From GCA-2719315 sp964448645 (GTDB taxonomy: Bacteria; Bacteroidota; Bacteroidia; Flavobacteriales; Flavobacteriaceae), in contig CAYUZY010000004.1 in assembly GCA_964448645.1 (NCBI GenBank), positions 1 through 34,984 on the forward strand: 34,984 nt of DNA, written 5' to 3'. Of this stretch, positions 23,039 to 33,400 are shown in pieces. Positions within the stretch are counted from its first letter, which is position 1. Each line of letters opens with the position of its first letter. A program made the position numbers and the translations under genes. The notes beneath the pieces were generated by a model. The model saw only the letters and a program-made list of their open reading frames with translations. It was not told the DNA's origin and ran no database searches.

Positions 23039-24483
23039 TAATATTTATTTAAAAGAGAATCTAAATATTTTCTATTAAGAATATTTCCGTTTTTTATTAC
23101 AGTTTCGATCTCTTTAGTGTTACGAATATTATCTAATGGATTCTTTGTGAGAATTAATAAATCTGCAATTTGTCCAACCTTAATTGAACCTAATTCGTTT
23201 TCCATTCCAAAATATTTTGAAGGATTGTAAGTAGCTGATTTTATTACTTCAAGGTTTGAAAGCCCAGCCTCTGAAAGCATTGCAATTTCATCATGAAGAC
23301 TCAATCCTGGAATTAAGAAAAATATTGGAGCATCTGTCCCTGCCATAAATTTAACTCCTTTTCTATTCATTAAGCTAACTATCCCTAAAGCCCAATTCGA
23401 ATAACCTTGTCTATCCTTATTTACTTTTTCATCTATTTTTGAAATTTTACTAACCCACTTTTCTCTAACCTGTGAAGGAAAAGAATTAAAATTTTCAATC
23501 CAACCATCTGATTTAAAAGTTTTATTTGCAAATGTTCTATAAAGAAATAATGTTGGGATTTGCCAAGTTTCATTCTTTACTAAAACATTAATTACTTGAT
23601 TAAGTTTAACAGAATCAATAGTGTTTATAGCATCCATTCTTTGAAGACTATGAATTGATGATCTTAATTTTCCCCCAGATAATTTCTTAGAATTTTTTAA
23701 TAACCTTTTTCTTGTATTTAATAGTTCATCAGAATTTTTTGATACTGATAATTCAAAATTCCTAAAGTGCTCCATACTGTTTAAGCCCATATTTGAAGCA
23801 GTAATAACATCCATACTCAAAGGGACATGACCAGTTAATTTTAATTTATTTTCTTTTGCAATATTTGTTAAAGTTTTAAATTGATTTGGTGTCAACATTT
23901 CATAAGCCTTTAAAAAGTCTACATTTTTTTCAATTAATGAAGAAACTTTATTTAATAAATCCTTTTCTGAAATAGTTTGAATAGATAATGGTGGATGTTG
24001 ATCACTAGAACCATCATAAACATTGTATTCTCCATCAATAAGAGGTCCTGCTAACATTATTCTTGAGTGAGTGTCAGGATTACTATTTGATTCGCTCTTA
24101 AATTTATTTACAAAATCTATATCCCCTCCAGTATCTCTAACACTTGTTACTCCATAAGCTAAAAAAAGATCTGACATTGATTCTGCTAATGATTCTTCAA
24201 AAGCAAAATGAACATGGGAATCCCAAAGTCCAGGAATTAAAAATTTATTTGTTCCATCATATATTATATTTTTCTTAGACAATTTTATATTGCTTGAATC
24301 AAATATTTGATAAATTTTATTTGATTTTATTATAACCGTTTGATTTTCTTTTAAACCATCATTAGGATCTATAATTGAGATATTTTCAATACAATAGGCA
24401 TCCTCATAATAAATTAAGTTGTTATTACATGAAACAGAAAAAATAAATGTTAAAACAAATAATGCGAAATTTTTCATTTTCAA
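23038..24483 (-). CDS. Metal-dependent amidohydrolase, lipoprotein
   Basis: A 481-residue amidohydrolase-family protein (imidazolonepropionase/prolidase-like branch) with a lipoprotein signal (FSVSC, Cys19). Motifs: GLWDSHVHF (metal HxH), VTSVRDTGG, the carboxylated-Lys candidate in DFLKAYE, GHVPLSMD, SMEHFRNFE, and MAGTDAP with the metal Asp. The C-terminal GSIKVGQIADLLILTKNPL closes the composite beta sandwich, as is usual. The likely role is envelope hydrolysis of a C-N bond in a peptide or cyclic amide; the substrate is unknown. It diverges from the SGNH hydrolase gene across 57 bp. Confidence 0.88.
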   Translation of the reverse strand: MKMKNFALFVLTFIFSVSCNNNLIYYEDAYCIENISIIDPNDGLKENQTVIIKSNKIYQIFDSSNIKLSKKNIIYDGTNKFLIPGLWDSHVHFAFEESLAESMSDLFLAYGVTSVRDTGGDIDFVNKFKSESNSNPDTHSRIMLAGPLIDGEYNVYDGSSDQHPPLSIQTISEKDLLNKVSSLIEKNVDFLKAYEMLTPNQFKTLTNIAKENKLKLTGHVPLSMDVITASNMGLNSMEHFRNFELSVSKNSDELLNTRKRLLKNSKKLSGGKLRSSIHSLQRMDAINTIDSVKLNQVINVLVKNETWQIPTLFLYRTFANKTFKSDGWIENFNSFPSQVREKWVSKISKIDEKVNKDRQGYSNWALGIVSLMNRKGVKFMAGTDAPIFFLIPGLSLHDEIAMLSEAGLSNLEVIKSATYNPSKYFGMENELGSIKVGQIADLLILTKNPLDNIRNTKEIETVIKNGNILNRKYLDSLLNKY

Positions 24484-24494
24484 ATTTTTAAATT

Positions 24495-24506
24495 TTGTTT
24501 AAACAA
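24495..24506. promoter_or_regulatory. 12-bp palindrome in divergent promoter region
   Basis: TTGTTTAAACAA lies in the 57-bp gap between the divergent amidohydrolase and SGNH hydrolase genes and could be a shared operator. It is short, so chance is possible. Confidence 0.25.
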
Positions 24507-24540
24507 TATAATTATTCTATTTTAACGAAAAAATAATTCC

Positions 24541-25299
24541 ATGAGTTTTTCAAGAAGAAAGTTTATAAAAAATTCAGTTGGTTCAATTGGTCTTTCAACT
24601 ATGATTGGGTCCATTTTAACCTCGTGTTCTGAAAAAACTTCAAAAAAAACAAAAAACACAATATCACCTAATACCACTATTCTTTTTCAAGGAGATTCAA
24701 TTACTGATGCTGGTAGAGAGAAAAAACTTGAATTACCAAATAATGCAAGTTCATTTGGAAATGGATACGCCTTTTTAGCGGCTTCATCTATATTAAATTC
24801 ATTCCCTAGAAAAAACCTGAAATTATACAATCGAGGAATAAGTGGAAATAAAGTTTATCAACTCTCAGATAGATGGGATAAAGATTGTTTAAAATTAAAG
24901 CCAAATATTTTAAGTATTCTTATTGGTGTTAATGATTATTGGCATACAAGAGATGGAAATTACAATGGTACTTCACAAACTTATGAAAGTGATTATAGAA
25001 AATTGATAGAAAAAACAAAAAAAGAATTACCAAACATTAAAATTGCTATATGCCAACCTTTTATTCTTAAAGAAAACTCAGTAGTTGATGATTCATGGAT
25101 TGAACCATTTAAAGAATATCAAATTAGTGCAAAAAAAATATCGGATGAGTTTAAAGCTATATGGGTTCCCTTTCAAGATGTTTTCAATGAGGCAATAAAA
25201 TATGCCCCAGCTGAATACTGGCTTTATGATGGCGTTCATGCAGCGATGCCTGGAGCTCAACTTATGGCTGAAACATGGCTTAAAACTATCACTTATTGA
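24541..25299 (+). CDS. SGNH/GDSL-type esterase with Tat-like lipoprotein signal
   Basis: A 252-residue SGNH hydrolase. The N-terminus has a twin-arginine-like SRRKFIKNS, a hydrophobic stretch and a lipobox LTSC (Cys29), so it is probably exported folded and lipid-anchored. Blocks: FQGDSITDAG (Ser53), GISGNKVYQL (Gly), IGVNDYW (Asn), and YDGVHAAMPGAQ (Asp230, His233). It is complete. The family deacylates carbohydrates and lipids; the closest style is rhamnogalacturonan acetylesterase/lysophospholipase L1-like. It may work with the glycan enzymes upstream (inference). Confidence 0.9.
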   Translation: MSFSRRKFIKNSVGSIGLSTMIGSILTSCSEKTSKKTKNTISPNTTILFQGDSITDAGREKKLELPNNASSFGNGYAFLAASSILNSFPRKNLKLYNRGISGNKVYQLSDRWDKDCLKLKPNILSILIGVNDYWHTRDGNYNGTSQTYESDYRKLIEKTKKELPNIKIAICQPFILKENSVVDDSWIEPFKEYQISAKKISDEFKAIWVPFQDVFNEAIKYAPAEYWLYDGVHAAMPGAQLMAETWLKTITY

Positions 25300-25375
25300 T
25301 GCAGTAATAATTAAGTATTTGATTATAAAACACCTCTAATTATAATTAGTATTTTTGATGCCCTTTTATATATAA

Positions 25376-25540
25376 ATGGTTGAAAAAAAACTTTTAAAAC
25401 ATTATAATTTTCCTGCTGGAGTTAAATCCCTTTTTATAAATGGTAAAAGCTATTCTCGTAATGAGTTTTTAAAAGCAAAGTCAAAAGAAAAAGTCAGAGA
25501 TTCTAAAGGAAGGTATTGTAAAAAAACGGTTTTTTTATAA
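25376..25540 (+). CDS. 54-residue basic protein, hypothetical
   Basis: ATG at 25376 opens a 54-codon ORF to TAA at 25540. The product is very Lys/Arg-rich, with a central FPAGVKSLFINGKSYSRNEF and a basic tail ending KKTVFL. No signal peptide or membrane helix. The central segment has the look of a small folded strand-turn unit, but no family is recognised. It lies in the 345-bp stretch between the SGNH hydrolase and the LuxR-type regulator, where no larger gene fits. Confidence 0.4.
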   Translation: MVEKKLLKHYNFPAGVKSLFINGKSYSRNEFLKAKSKEKVRDSKGRYCKKTVFL

Positions 25541-25560
25541 ACTACAAATATTAATTAAAA

Positions 25561-25641
25561 GTGATAAACACAAAACAAATTGGAGAAATTATTATTATAT
25601 TAATATGCGCTATTGCTATTTTTGTAATGTATAAAGTTTAA
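25561..25641 (+). CDS. 26-residue single-helix membrane peptide, hypothetical
   Basis: GTG at 25561 opens a 26-codon ORF encoding a short polar start (MINTKQIGE), one hydrophobic helix (IIIILICAIAIFVMY) and a terminal KV. It ends 3 bp before the TTG start of the TPR/LuxR gene, so the two could be co-translated. It is similar in design to the tiny ORF at 21878. Existence is uncertain. Confidence 0.35.
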   Translation: MINTKQIGEIIIILICAIAIFVMYKV

Positions 25642-25644
25642 ATT

Positions 25645-27375
25645 TTGAGGGTCCTTTTCTTAGTATTAATTCTATCTTTTAATTTTTCATTCTCACAAAT
25701 AAGTAATTATAATAGTCTTGAAAAAATTAGGGATAGCATGCGAGAGTTTAAAGAAACAAATCCTAATAAAGCTTTAAACTTTGCATTTGAGATAATTAAT
25801 AAAAGCAATGGAACTCCTAGTCCTTTATTAGTTGGAGTGTATGGAGCTATTGGAGATATTTTAAACAATAAAGGTCTCGATGCTGATGCACTAAATTATT
25901 ACTTAAAAACTTTACAGTTATTTAAATCAATACCTGAAAGCAAAAGAACACATAAAAAAATTGAATATCCTCCTTATACTTTGATTAGTATTGGCAATCT
26001 ATATTTTAAACAAAAAGACTATGAAAAGGCTGAAGAGAAATACTTAGAAGCTTTAAACAACTTTAATCTAATTAAAAATGAAAAAACAAAACTCCAAGGG
26101 GCATCTACAATTTATGATAATTTAGGCTTAATAAGTACAATAAAGAATAATTTTATAGTTGCTGACTCATTTTATAATTTATCATATAATTACAGGTTAA
26201 AACAAAAAAAAGAAAGTGATATCATTTATTCTTTAATAGCCAAATCAAGATTAGCCTTTGAGTTAAATGATATTTTTAAAGCAAACTCTATATATAATGA
26301 AGCTTCACTAATATATAATAAAGCATCCCTAAATCAAAATGATTTAGCAAACTCAACTCTTAATAGAAATTTTGGCTATTTAAATGTTTTGTTTGCTTTT
26401 CATTACTATAATGTTGAGAAATATGAAACGGCAATTGATTATTTTGAAGAAGCTTTGAAGTTTCTTCAAAATTTTCCCCTAGAAATATCTCCAGTCAATT
26501 CTATGATTGCTAAAAGTTATTTGAAAATATCCAGATTAGATATTGCTGAAGAAACTGCTTTGAATAATTTAACCAAAAACGAAAATATTGGATTAGAAGA
26601 AAAAATTGAAAACTTTAGCGTTTTAGAAAAAGTTTATACAAAAAAAGATAAAATAAAGAAATTGATTTCAGTTAAAGACTCAATTATAAAAATAGCTTCA
26701 ATTATAAGTAATTCAAAATTATCTAAATCAATGAATAATTTAGAAACTCAAATTCTTTTGAGTAAAAATGAAAGTGAATTAATTCAAAATAAAATAAAAT
26801 ATAATACCTATTTATATATTATAATAATAGGTTTTATACTATTATTTTTTGTCCTAATAACTATGCGAGTCAATTATAATTTTCAAAAAGAGAAAAATAA
26901 TAGATTAACAATAGAACAAGAAATTATTTCAAAAGATTTAGAACATAAAAATCTTGAACTTATAAGTACTACAAATTTTATATCTCAAAGAAATGAATAT
27001 TTGAAATCTCTTAAAAAGAAAATTAAAACTTTTGAAATAACTAATGAATCTAAAGAATCTTCTAATATTATGTCTAAAAATATTAAAAGAAGTATTGATA
27101 ATATTCTTAATAGTGAAAAATCATTTGAAAGTTTTGAAAAGCAATTCACAGAGGTATACCCAGAATTTTTTAAAAATCTTATTAATAAACATGGAAGATT
27201 AACATCTACTGATTTAAGACTTTGTGCTTATCTTAGAATGAATCAAAACTCGAGTGAAATTGCTCAAATTACAGGAGCTTCACTTAGAACTATTGAAAGT
27301 CAAAGATATAGATTACGAAAAAAACTTAACCTTAAGCCTGAAAATGACATTACTAATTATCTAATTACTATTTAG
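25645..27375 (+). CDS. TPR-repeat membrane sensor with LuxR-type DNA-binding domain
   Basis: A 576-residue regulator starting at TTG 25645. Order: signal peptide (cleavage near FSFSQ), several TPR helices in the periplasmic part (for example ISIGNLYFKQKDYEKAEEKYLEAL, about 112-135), one membrane helix at about 391-409, a Lys/Glu-rich coiled coil, then a C-terminal LuxR-type helix-turn-helix (LTSTDLRLCAYLRMNQNSSEIAQ and SLRTIESQRYRLRKKLNL). This one-protein sensor-regulator layout is typical of Bacteroidota. The ligand and targets are not readable. Confidence 0.88.
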   Translation: MRVLFLVLILSFNFSFSQISNYNSLEKIRDSMREFKETNPNKALNFAFEIINKSNGTPSPLLVGVYGAIGDILNNKGLDADALNYYLKTLQLFKSIPESKRTHKKIEYPPYTLISIGNLYFKQKDYEKAEEKYLEALNNFNLIKNEKTKLQGASTIYDNLGLISTIKNNFIVADSFYNLSYNYRLKQKKESDIIYSLIAKSRLAFELNDIFKANSIYNEASLIYNKASLNQNDLANSTLNRNFGYLNVLFAFHYYNVEKYETAIDYFEEALKFLQNFPLEISPVNSMIAKSYLKISRLDIAEETALNNLTKNENIGLEEKIENFSVLEKVYTKKDKIKKLISVKDSIIKIASIISNSKLSKSMNNLETQILLSKNESELIQNKIKYNTYLYIIIIGFILLFFVLITMRVNYNFQKEKNNRLTIEQEIISKDLEHKNLELISTTNFISQRNEYLKSLKKKIKTFEITNESKESSNIMSKNIKRSIDNILNSEKSFESFEKQFTEVYPEFFKNLINKHGRLTSTDLRLCAYLRMNQNSSEIAQITGASLRTIESQRYRLRKKLNLKPENDITNYLITI

Positions 27376-27404
27376 ATAACACTTAAAAAATATTGCATAA
27401 ATTA

Positions 27405-27428
27405 ATAATTTTCTTAATTATCTTTTTT
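27405..27428 (+). terminator. Weak hairpin with U-tract after TPR/LuxR gene
   Basis: ATAATT-TTCTT-AATTAT (27405-27421) followed by C and six Ts (27423-27428), 30 bp after the stop codon at 27375. The position and T-run fit an intrinsic terminator, but the stem is only six A:T pairs. Confidence 0.3.
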
Positions 27429-27531
27429 ACATTAATTCAAAAAATAAATTTGGATTTTAATTTCACAAACACAATAGAAATTAAAAGATTTCGTTATAAG
27501 AAAGTGTGAATTTTTTGATTTTATTAATCCT

Positions 27532-28305
27532 ATGAAAAAATTAAAAGGACTAACAGCAGTAATAAACTTTAGAGTATTTATAGTAACAATAACTACTCTA
27601 GTTGCATTCTATCTTTGTTATACATATGATTTAAAGCTTTATGTTGATTTTAACGTCATTAGCATAGCAATAGTTTTCCCTCTTGTTTTTACAATTACTG
27701 GAGCCTATCAAAAAAGACAAGATGCATTAAGATTACTTTCTGATTATAGAGCAAACCTTGTTGGAATAAGCGATTATTTCAAAACTGTTTATAAAATGCC
27801 AAAAGAAAACATAACTAAATTCAATACTCTTCTAACCTCAGTTTCTAAAACTCTATATAAAATGCTAACTGATAAATATCAAAAAACTACTATTGAAGAT
27901 ATTAGAGAAATAATGAAAGATATTCACGGAGTAATATATGAAAATATGAACCGTTTCAATGAAAGAGAAAAAGATAGTTTAATTGGAACTAAAAGAGAAA
28001 TTTCTAGGTGTATAGAAAATCTAAATGCATTAAACATCCACGGAACACCAAGTTCATTAAGATCTTATTGTCTTTTTTTTATTTATATTTTCCCATTTAT
28101 TTATGTTCCAGCTTTATTTAATCACTCTTTTGTTGAAGTTACTTTGACGAATCAAGTAATAATAATGGTTTTATCAGTTTTAATAAGTTTTGTTTTAATG
28201 GCTCTATACAATATTCAATTATATATAGAAAATCCATTTGATCAAGAAGGTCTTGATGATATCAAAACAGAAATTTTTAAAATTGAAGACAAAGAAATTG
28301 CTTAA
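27532..28305 (+). CDS. Bestrophin-like membrane protein
   Basis: A 257-residue protein with two N-terminal membrane helices (about 10-30 and 38-58), a charged cytoplasmic helical middle (60-165) and two C-terminal helices (about 178-200 and 207-228), followed by LYIENPFDQEGLDDIKTE. The four-helix layout and the final E-N-P-F-D stretch after the last helix resemble prokaryotic bestrophin-type anion channels (E-x-P-F). The N-terminal NFRVFIVTI would be the first transmembrane segment. The assignment rests on topology and that motif, so it is tentative. It is a single gene, convergent with the CotH-like gene. Confidence 0.5.
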   Translation: MKKLKGLTAVINFRVFIVTITTLVAFYLCYTYDLKLYVDFNVISIAIVFPLVFTITGAYQKRQDALRLLSDYRANLVGISDYFKTVYKMPKENITKFNTLLTSVSKTLYKMLTDKYQKTTIEDIREIMKDIHGVIYENMNRFNEREKDSLIGTKREISRCIENLNALNIHGTPSSLRSYCLFFIYIFPFIYVPALFNHSFVEVTLTNQVIIMVLSVLISFVLMALYNIQLYIENPFDQEGLDDIKTEIFKIEDKEIA

Positions 28306-28319
28306 ATTCAATTAAATTT

Positions 28320-29705
28320 TTAATTAAAATCTCTAGCAAAACTTAATTGAGAAATTAAAAAATCTAAGGACCCCTTCCATTTTTCAATAGATATTGCATC
28401 TGAATGAGCCTCAGACTCTTCTTTTATAGAGCTTTCTATTTGATCTACCCATTTATTAACTAAATCATTAATCAGATTCTCTTCAAAGGGGCCATTTAAA
28501 AAATTTATTTTATTATTTAATAATTCATCTGAAAAATAAGACCAACCTTTTGTTAATTTATCACAACTTGCAGACCATTGCTTAATATTCCATGGGCCAA
28601 ATTCAAATGGCTGACAATTATTTGTTATTTGTCCAAAATCATCTGCAATTGGTGTTACCGGATTTGTAGAAAAAGTAATATTTTCAAAAGCATTATCTAA
28701 ATCCCATGGAATTAAATAAAGTTTATTAGTTGATGGGTCTTCATACCAATAATAATTGTGATTAGAGCAAAAATCAGACTCATCGCAATACCAATGAAAT
28801 GGACCATCATCATTTCTTATTATTCTATCAACTACAATTAAAGGAATAATTTTATCGACATCCATTCTAGAAATTATAATATCTTTTAAAGCATTTTCAC
28901 CCTGCGATTCTAATATTTGTTCTGCAAAAGATTTTATTATTTCAAAAGAAGGATTTTTATCTTCATTTGTTTTTAAAGATTTTTTTAAAGATTGATCTGT
29001 TTGAATATTTCCTTTAAAGTCTATAGGCCAAACTTCCTTATATAAATTCCCAGTCTTCTCTTGAAAGTTATAATCAATAAATTGACTATCAATTTGCTCA
29101 GTTAAAGCATAAACTCCTGAAAGTTTACCATTAATATTTAATCTAGCATGAACAGATCTTGGAGCCATAACTCCCATTTCCCTAAACAACCAATATCCTA
29201 GTCTTTCATGCAATTTAGAATCATCCAGGTTTTGAGAATGGAATTGTAACTTTTTTAAATTAAAAAATTTTTCATCTCTCCCTTTCCAATTTATTTTAAC
29301 TTTCATCGAAAGCTTTGTACATGTCTTATAACCTGATGGATTAGCAAAATCTGGACCTGATGTACATCCAACAAAAGCTCCTACAGACCCCTTATATCTA
29401 ATCCCAACAGGACTAATAGTATCATTTTCAAAAACTAACATTCCTTCTACGTATTTCTCTGCAACCGGATCAGAATCAATTTCTTCTAAAGAAGATTTAG
29501 GTAATATTAAATCATAGGTTCTTAATTCTTTTTGATCAAAAATATAATCTGAATTAAGACTTAAATATTTTTCAGAACCATTTGGAATTATATTTAAAAC
29601 TTGTTCATTTAATAAATCTCTATTTGATTCATTTTGAGTATCAATTAATTCTTTATCACAACAATAGAATAAAAAAATTAATGAAATGAAATATTTTTTA
29701 ATCAT
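28320..29705 (-). CDS. CotH-kinase-family lipoprotein
   Basis: A 461-residue protein with a lipoprotein signal (FLFYCC, Cys near residue 15). It shows CotH features: VGIRYKGSVGAF after the first strands, a KLSMKVKINW segment, NLKKLQFHSQNLDDSKLHERLGYWLF, the catalytic-loop region with VDRIIRNDDGPFHW, and NKLYLIPWDLDNAF, where the metal-binding Asp is expected. CotH proteins are atypical kinases or related spore/surface factors; in Bacteroidota they are usually surface lipoproteins of unknown role. It diverges from the Crp-like gene. Confidence 0.85.
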   Translation of the reverse strand: MIKKYFISLIFLFYCCDKELIDTQNESNRDLLNEQVLNIIPNGSEKYLSLNSDYIFDQKELRTYDLILPKSSLEEIDSDPVAEKYVEGMLVFENDTISPVGIRYKGSVGAFVGCTSGPDFANPSGYKTCTKLSMKVKINWKGRDEKFFNLKKLQFHSQNLDDSKLHERLGYWLFREMGVMAPRSVHARLNINGKLSGVYALTEQIDSQFIDYNFQEKTGNLYKEVWPIDFKGNIQTDQSLKKSLKTNEDKNPSFEIIKSFAEQILESQGENALKDIIISRMDVDKIIPLIVVDRIIRNDDGPFHWYCDESDFCSNHNYYWYEDPSTNKLYLIPWDLDNAFENITFSTNPVTPIADDFGQITNNCQPFEFGPWNIKQWSASCDKLTKGWSYFSDELLNNKINFLNGPFEENLINDLVNKWVDQIESSIKEESEAHSDAISIEKWKGSLDFLISQLSFARDFN

Positions 29706-29789
29706 TTTATTTTTTAAAACAAAATTATAAATAAGTAAATATTTTTAAAGATTATAATAATTTAATTATTAATATCCATAAATAGATAT

Positions 29790-29797
29790 TACATTTG
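29790..29797 (+). promoter_or_regulatory. Candidate -7 promoter box for the Crp-like gene
   Basis: TACATTTG matches the Bacteroidota -7 consensus TAnnTTTG exactly. Transcription would begin near 29804, only about 15 bp before the upstream end of the open frame at 29819. This supports a Crp start well before the first ATG at 29897. No clear -33 TTTG is seen. Confidence 0.45.
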
Positions 29798-29818
29798 TGT
29801 TTCATTTTAAAACTATAA

Positions 29819-30436
29819 ATCGTTACCACACTTGATCTTGAATTCGAATTAATTAAAGAGATTCAAAAATCTAAAGCTCTTATTTTACATAAAAATATGA
29901 GCATATTAAAACCAGGAGATATTTCCGAATTTGTACCCCTTTTAGTTCATGGATCTCTAAGAGTTTTTTTTAAGGATAACCATTTAAATAAAGAAATTCT
30001 ACTTTATTATGTTCTTCCTAATCAAATTTGTTTTTCCTCTTATATTTCATTAACAAAAAATAGTAAAAGTAAAGTTTCTATTGTTGCAGAAAAAAAATCT
30101 AAATTAATTTTGATTTCAAAAGACTCTATTTTAAGTTGGGAAAAAAAATATAGCTCTTGGAATGAATTTATTATTAAAACTTATTTTAATCAGCATGAAA
30201 TTCTTTTAGAAAGCATAAAAGATATTGGATTAAATAAAATTGATAAAAGATTAAAGAAATATTTAATTAAAAAGTCAAAAAACACAAATGACAAAACTAT
30301 TTATTCAACACACAAATTTATTGCTAACGAATTAGGTACATCAAGAGTTGTCATTTCTAGAATATTAAAGAAGTTTGAGAAATCAGGTAAAATAGAATTA
30401 TCAAGGGGAATTATTAAACTAAAGAATGTTTCTTAA
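29819..30436 (+). CDS. Crp/Fnr-family transcription regulator, start unclear
   Basis: The first ATG is at 29897 (179 residues), but the frame stays open back to a TAA at 29816. The extra codons give DLEFELIKEIQKSKALILHKN, which is the normal start of the cyclic-nucleotide-binding domain leading into LKPGDISEFVPLLVHGSLRV. No ATG, GTG or TTG is in frame there, so the start may be ATC 29819 or another rare codon; otherwise the domain is N-truncated. The C-terminal winged helix is intact (THKFIANELGTSRVVISRILKKFEKSG). The effector pocket lacks the classical cAMP Arg/Ser set, as is usual for flavobacterial members. Its 3' end is 2 bp from the convergent Asp-box gene. Confidence 0.8.
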   Translation: MVTTLDLEFELIKEIQKSKALILHKNMSILKPGDISEFVPLLVHGSLRVFFKDNHLNKEILLYYVLPNQICFSSYISLTKNSKSKVSIVAEKKSKLILISKDSILSWEKKYSSWNEFIIKTYFNQHEILLESIKDIGLNKIDKRLKKYLIKKSKNTNDKTIYSTHKFIANELGTSRVVISRILKKFEKSGKIELSRGIIKLKNVS

Positions 30437-30438
30437 TT

Positions 30439-33400
30439 CTATTTTGAAAGAAACTTTTCATAAGAATCAATTTTAAAATCTTTAATTTTTACTTTAGATT
30501 TTAACTTTTTAAAAGTCTTTTTAGCTTCTTCAAAACGTTTTTTAATTATCTCATAATTATTCAATTCAGAATTGGATGGAACATCCCAACTTTCAGCAAC
30601 TTTACTATACAAATCAGCCATTTTTTCTCTCAACTGAGACTCAACAGATCCAACATAATTGTCACCTTTTGTTATAACAAGAGTTTCTTTTAATTCTTGA
30701 AGAGATCTTAAAATTTTTGATTTGGGGGGTAATTGAGAAATTATTAAATCCAACTCATAAACCAAATATGCTAGTTCTTGTGTCATATCATATAATTTCA
30801 TCGTAATAGTGTATTTTTTTTCCCTCTCAATTTTAGATAACCCTGTTATAGAATCATATTTTAATTCAATTTTATTTTCAAAAACATCCCTCCCTTTTTT
30901 AATTATCACATTATAAATTCCTTCTTGAACTCTAGGAGAAGTAAAACCCCCCCTGCTTAAGGTTTTACCCTTAGCTACTTTAGGTTGTTTTATTGTAAAA
31001 CCCCATTCAACAATATTAATTCCTTTAGATTTTCCAGGACTTAAACTAGTAACTATATTTCCATCTTTATCTTTAATTTCTAAAGTCATTTTTCCAAAAG
31101 TATGGCGCTTTGGTAATAAATATTTTATTTTAGCTGAAGAAGAACTGCTTTCCCCTACAAACCTTGTTTCTCCACCAAAACTGCCAACAAAATCTGATTT
31201 GTCTCTCATAATAGTCTTATTACTTTCAAAGAAATGTAACTTATTGTTTAAAGTACTTAAATCTATCTCTCTTAATGGAGAAATATCATCAATTATAATA
31301 ACACCTCTTCCATGTGTTCCCAAAACTAAATCATTTGTTTTCTTCTGAAGATCGATAAAATGAACAGCCACTGGCGGCATATTATTGTTAAACCTGGTCC
31401 ATTTACTTCCTCCGTCAACTGTAATATATAGTCCTAATTCTGTTCCTAAAAAAAGTAAATTTGGATTAACATAATCTTCTTGAATATTTCTCACAAAACC
31501 ATTTACATCATTTTTATTAATTATACTGTTCCATGTTTTTCCATAATCAATAGTTTTAAAGGCATAAGGAGTCATATCTCCTGATGTATGTCCATCAAAA
31601 ACCGCATAAGCAATGGCGGGATTATGATGACTTGCCTCTATATGATAAACCCACGTGTTTTTAGGTAAACTTTTATTTTTGGGTGTCACATTTTTCCAGT
31701 TTTTCCCTCCATTTACAGAAAGTTGAATATTGCCATCATCAGTTCCTACCCATATTATATTAGAATCTAATGGGGATTCATCTATAGTAAAAATAGTTGT
31801 ATGATTTTCCGCTCCAGAGTTATCAGCTGATAAACCTCCTGAATCTTCTTGCAATTGTTTTTTTGGATCATTAGTTGTTAGGTCTGGAGAAATTATCTCC
31901 CAAGTATCTCCCATATCTTCTGACCTATGAAGAAACTGACTTCCTATATAAAAACGATCTGGATAAAATGAACTAATTTCCATGGGAGTATTCCAGTTAA
32001 ATCTTAATTTCGGATATCCTTTTATTGGTAATGGTTGAATAGTTTTTATAAGACTCTTTTCAACATCAAACCTCCATACATTTTCTGCTCCCTGCATTTC
32101 AGAGTATATAATATTCTTTTTAGAATGTTTTAAAACCCTAAACCCATCACCTGGACCAATTGATTTCCAATGTCTTGCTCTTACACCTCCTATTGCAGAA
32201 GATGGACCATACCATGATCCATTATCTTGTAATCCTCCATAAACATTATATGGTTCAGCATCATCTACACTTATATGATAAAATTGAGAAAGAGGAAGAT
32301 TTTCAGTTATTTCTAGAGTTACTCCTCCATTCCAAGTTCTATAAACTCCACCATCTGTCCCAAAATACATTCTATCAGAGTCATAAATATCAAATAAAAT
32401 ATCATGAATATCAGCATGCATATTTCCCAAATTTTTAAAAGTTTTCCCCCCATCTCTAGATATAGAACCATAGAGTCCAGCTTTAACAACCACATTAGGA
32501 TCTTTAGGGTCAACTACTATTTTAGAAAAATAAAAGGGTCTTACAGTAATTTCAAAATCATTATTCAATTGACTCCAATTTTCTCCATAATCTTCACTTC
32601 TATATAAACCTTTCTCACTATCATTTTCAGCTTCAATTACAGTATATAAAATATTTGATTTTGATGACGCAACAGAAATTGCTAATCTTCCTAACTTACC
32701 TTTAGGGAAACCATTATGAATTTTCTTCCATGATTGACCACCATCAATTGACTTATAAAGAGCACTATTCTTTCCTCCAGATTCAAATGACCATGCTGTT
32801 CTTCTGTGTTCCCACATAGAAGCATATATAACCATAGGGTTTCCTGGATCTATAGCTAAATCTGCACATCCTGTAGATTCATTTAGATATAGTATCTTTT
32901 TCCATGAAATCCCTCCATCAATTGATTTATAAACTCCTCTCTCTTCACTATCAGACCATAAAGCTCCTAATACACCAACATATATCTCATTTGAATCATA
33001 TGGATTAACTATAATATTAGAAATTCTTTCAGAATTTTCAAATCCAATTTTTTTCCAATTATTTCCACCATCTAAAGACTTGTATAGTCCATCACCTATT
33101 GAAACACTATTTCTTGTCCATGTTTCTCCGGTTCCTACATAAATTATTTTATCAGGATTGTTAGGATCCAAACTAACTGCTCCAATAGATTGGCAATATT
33201 CATCAAAAATCGGATTAAACGTAGTTCCTGCATCATTGGATTTCCAAACACCCCCTCCAGCAGTACCAGCATATATAATTCTAGGATTTGTTGGGTGGTT
33301 TTCTAAATCATTAATTCTTCCACTCATCAAAGCAGGGCCAATATGTCTTGCCCGCATATCTCCAAAAAGGTATTTTAAATCAACACTTTCTTTATTTTGA

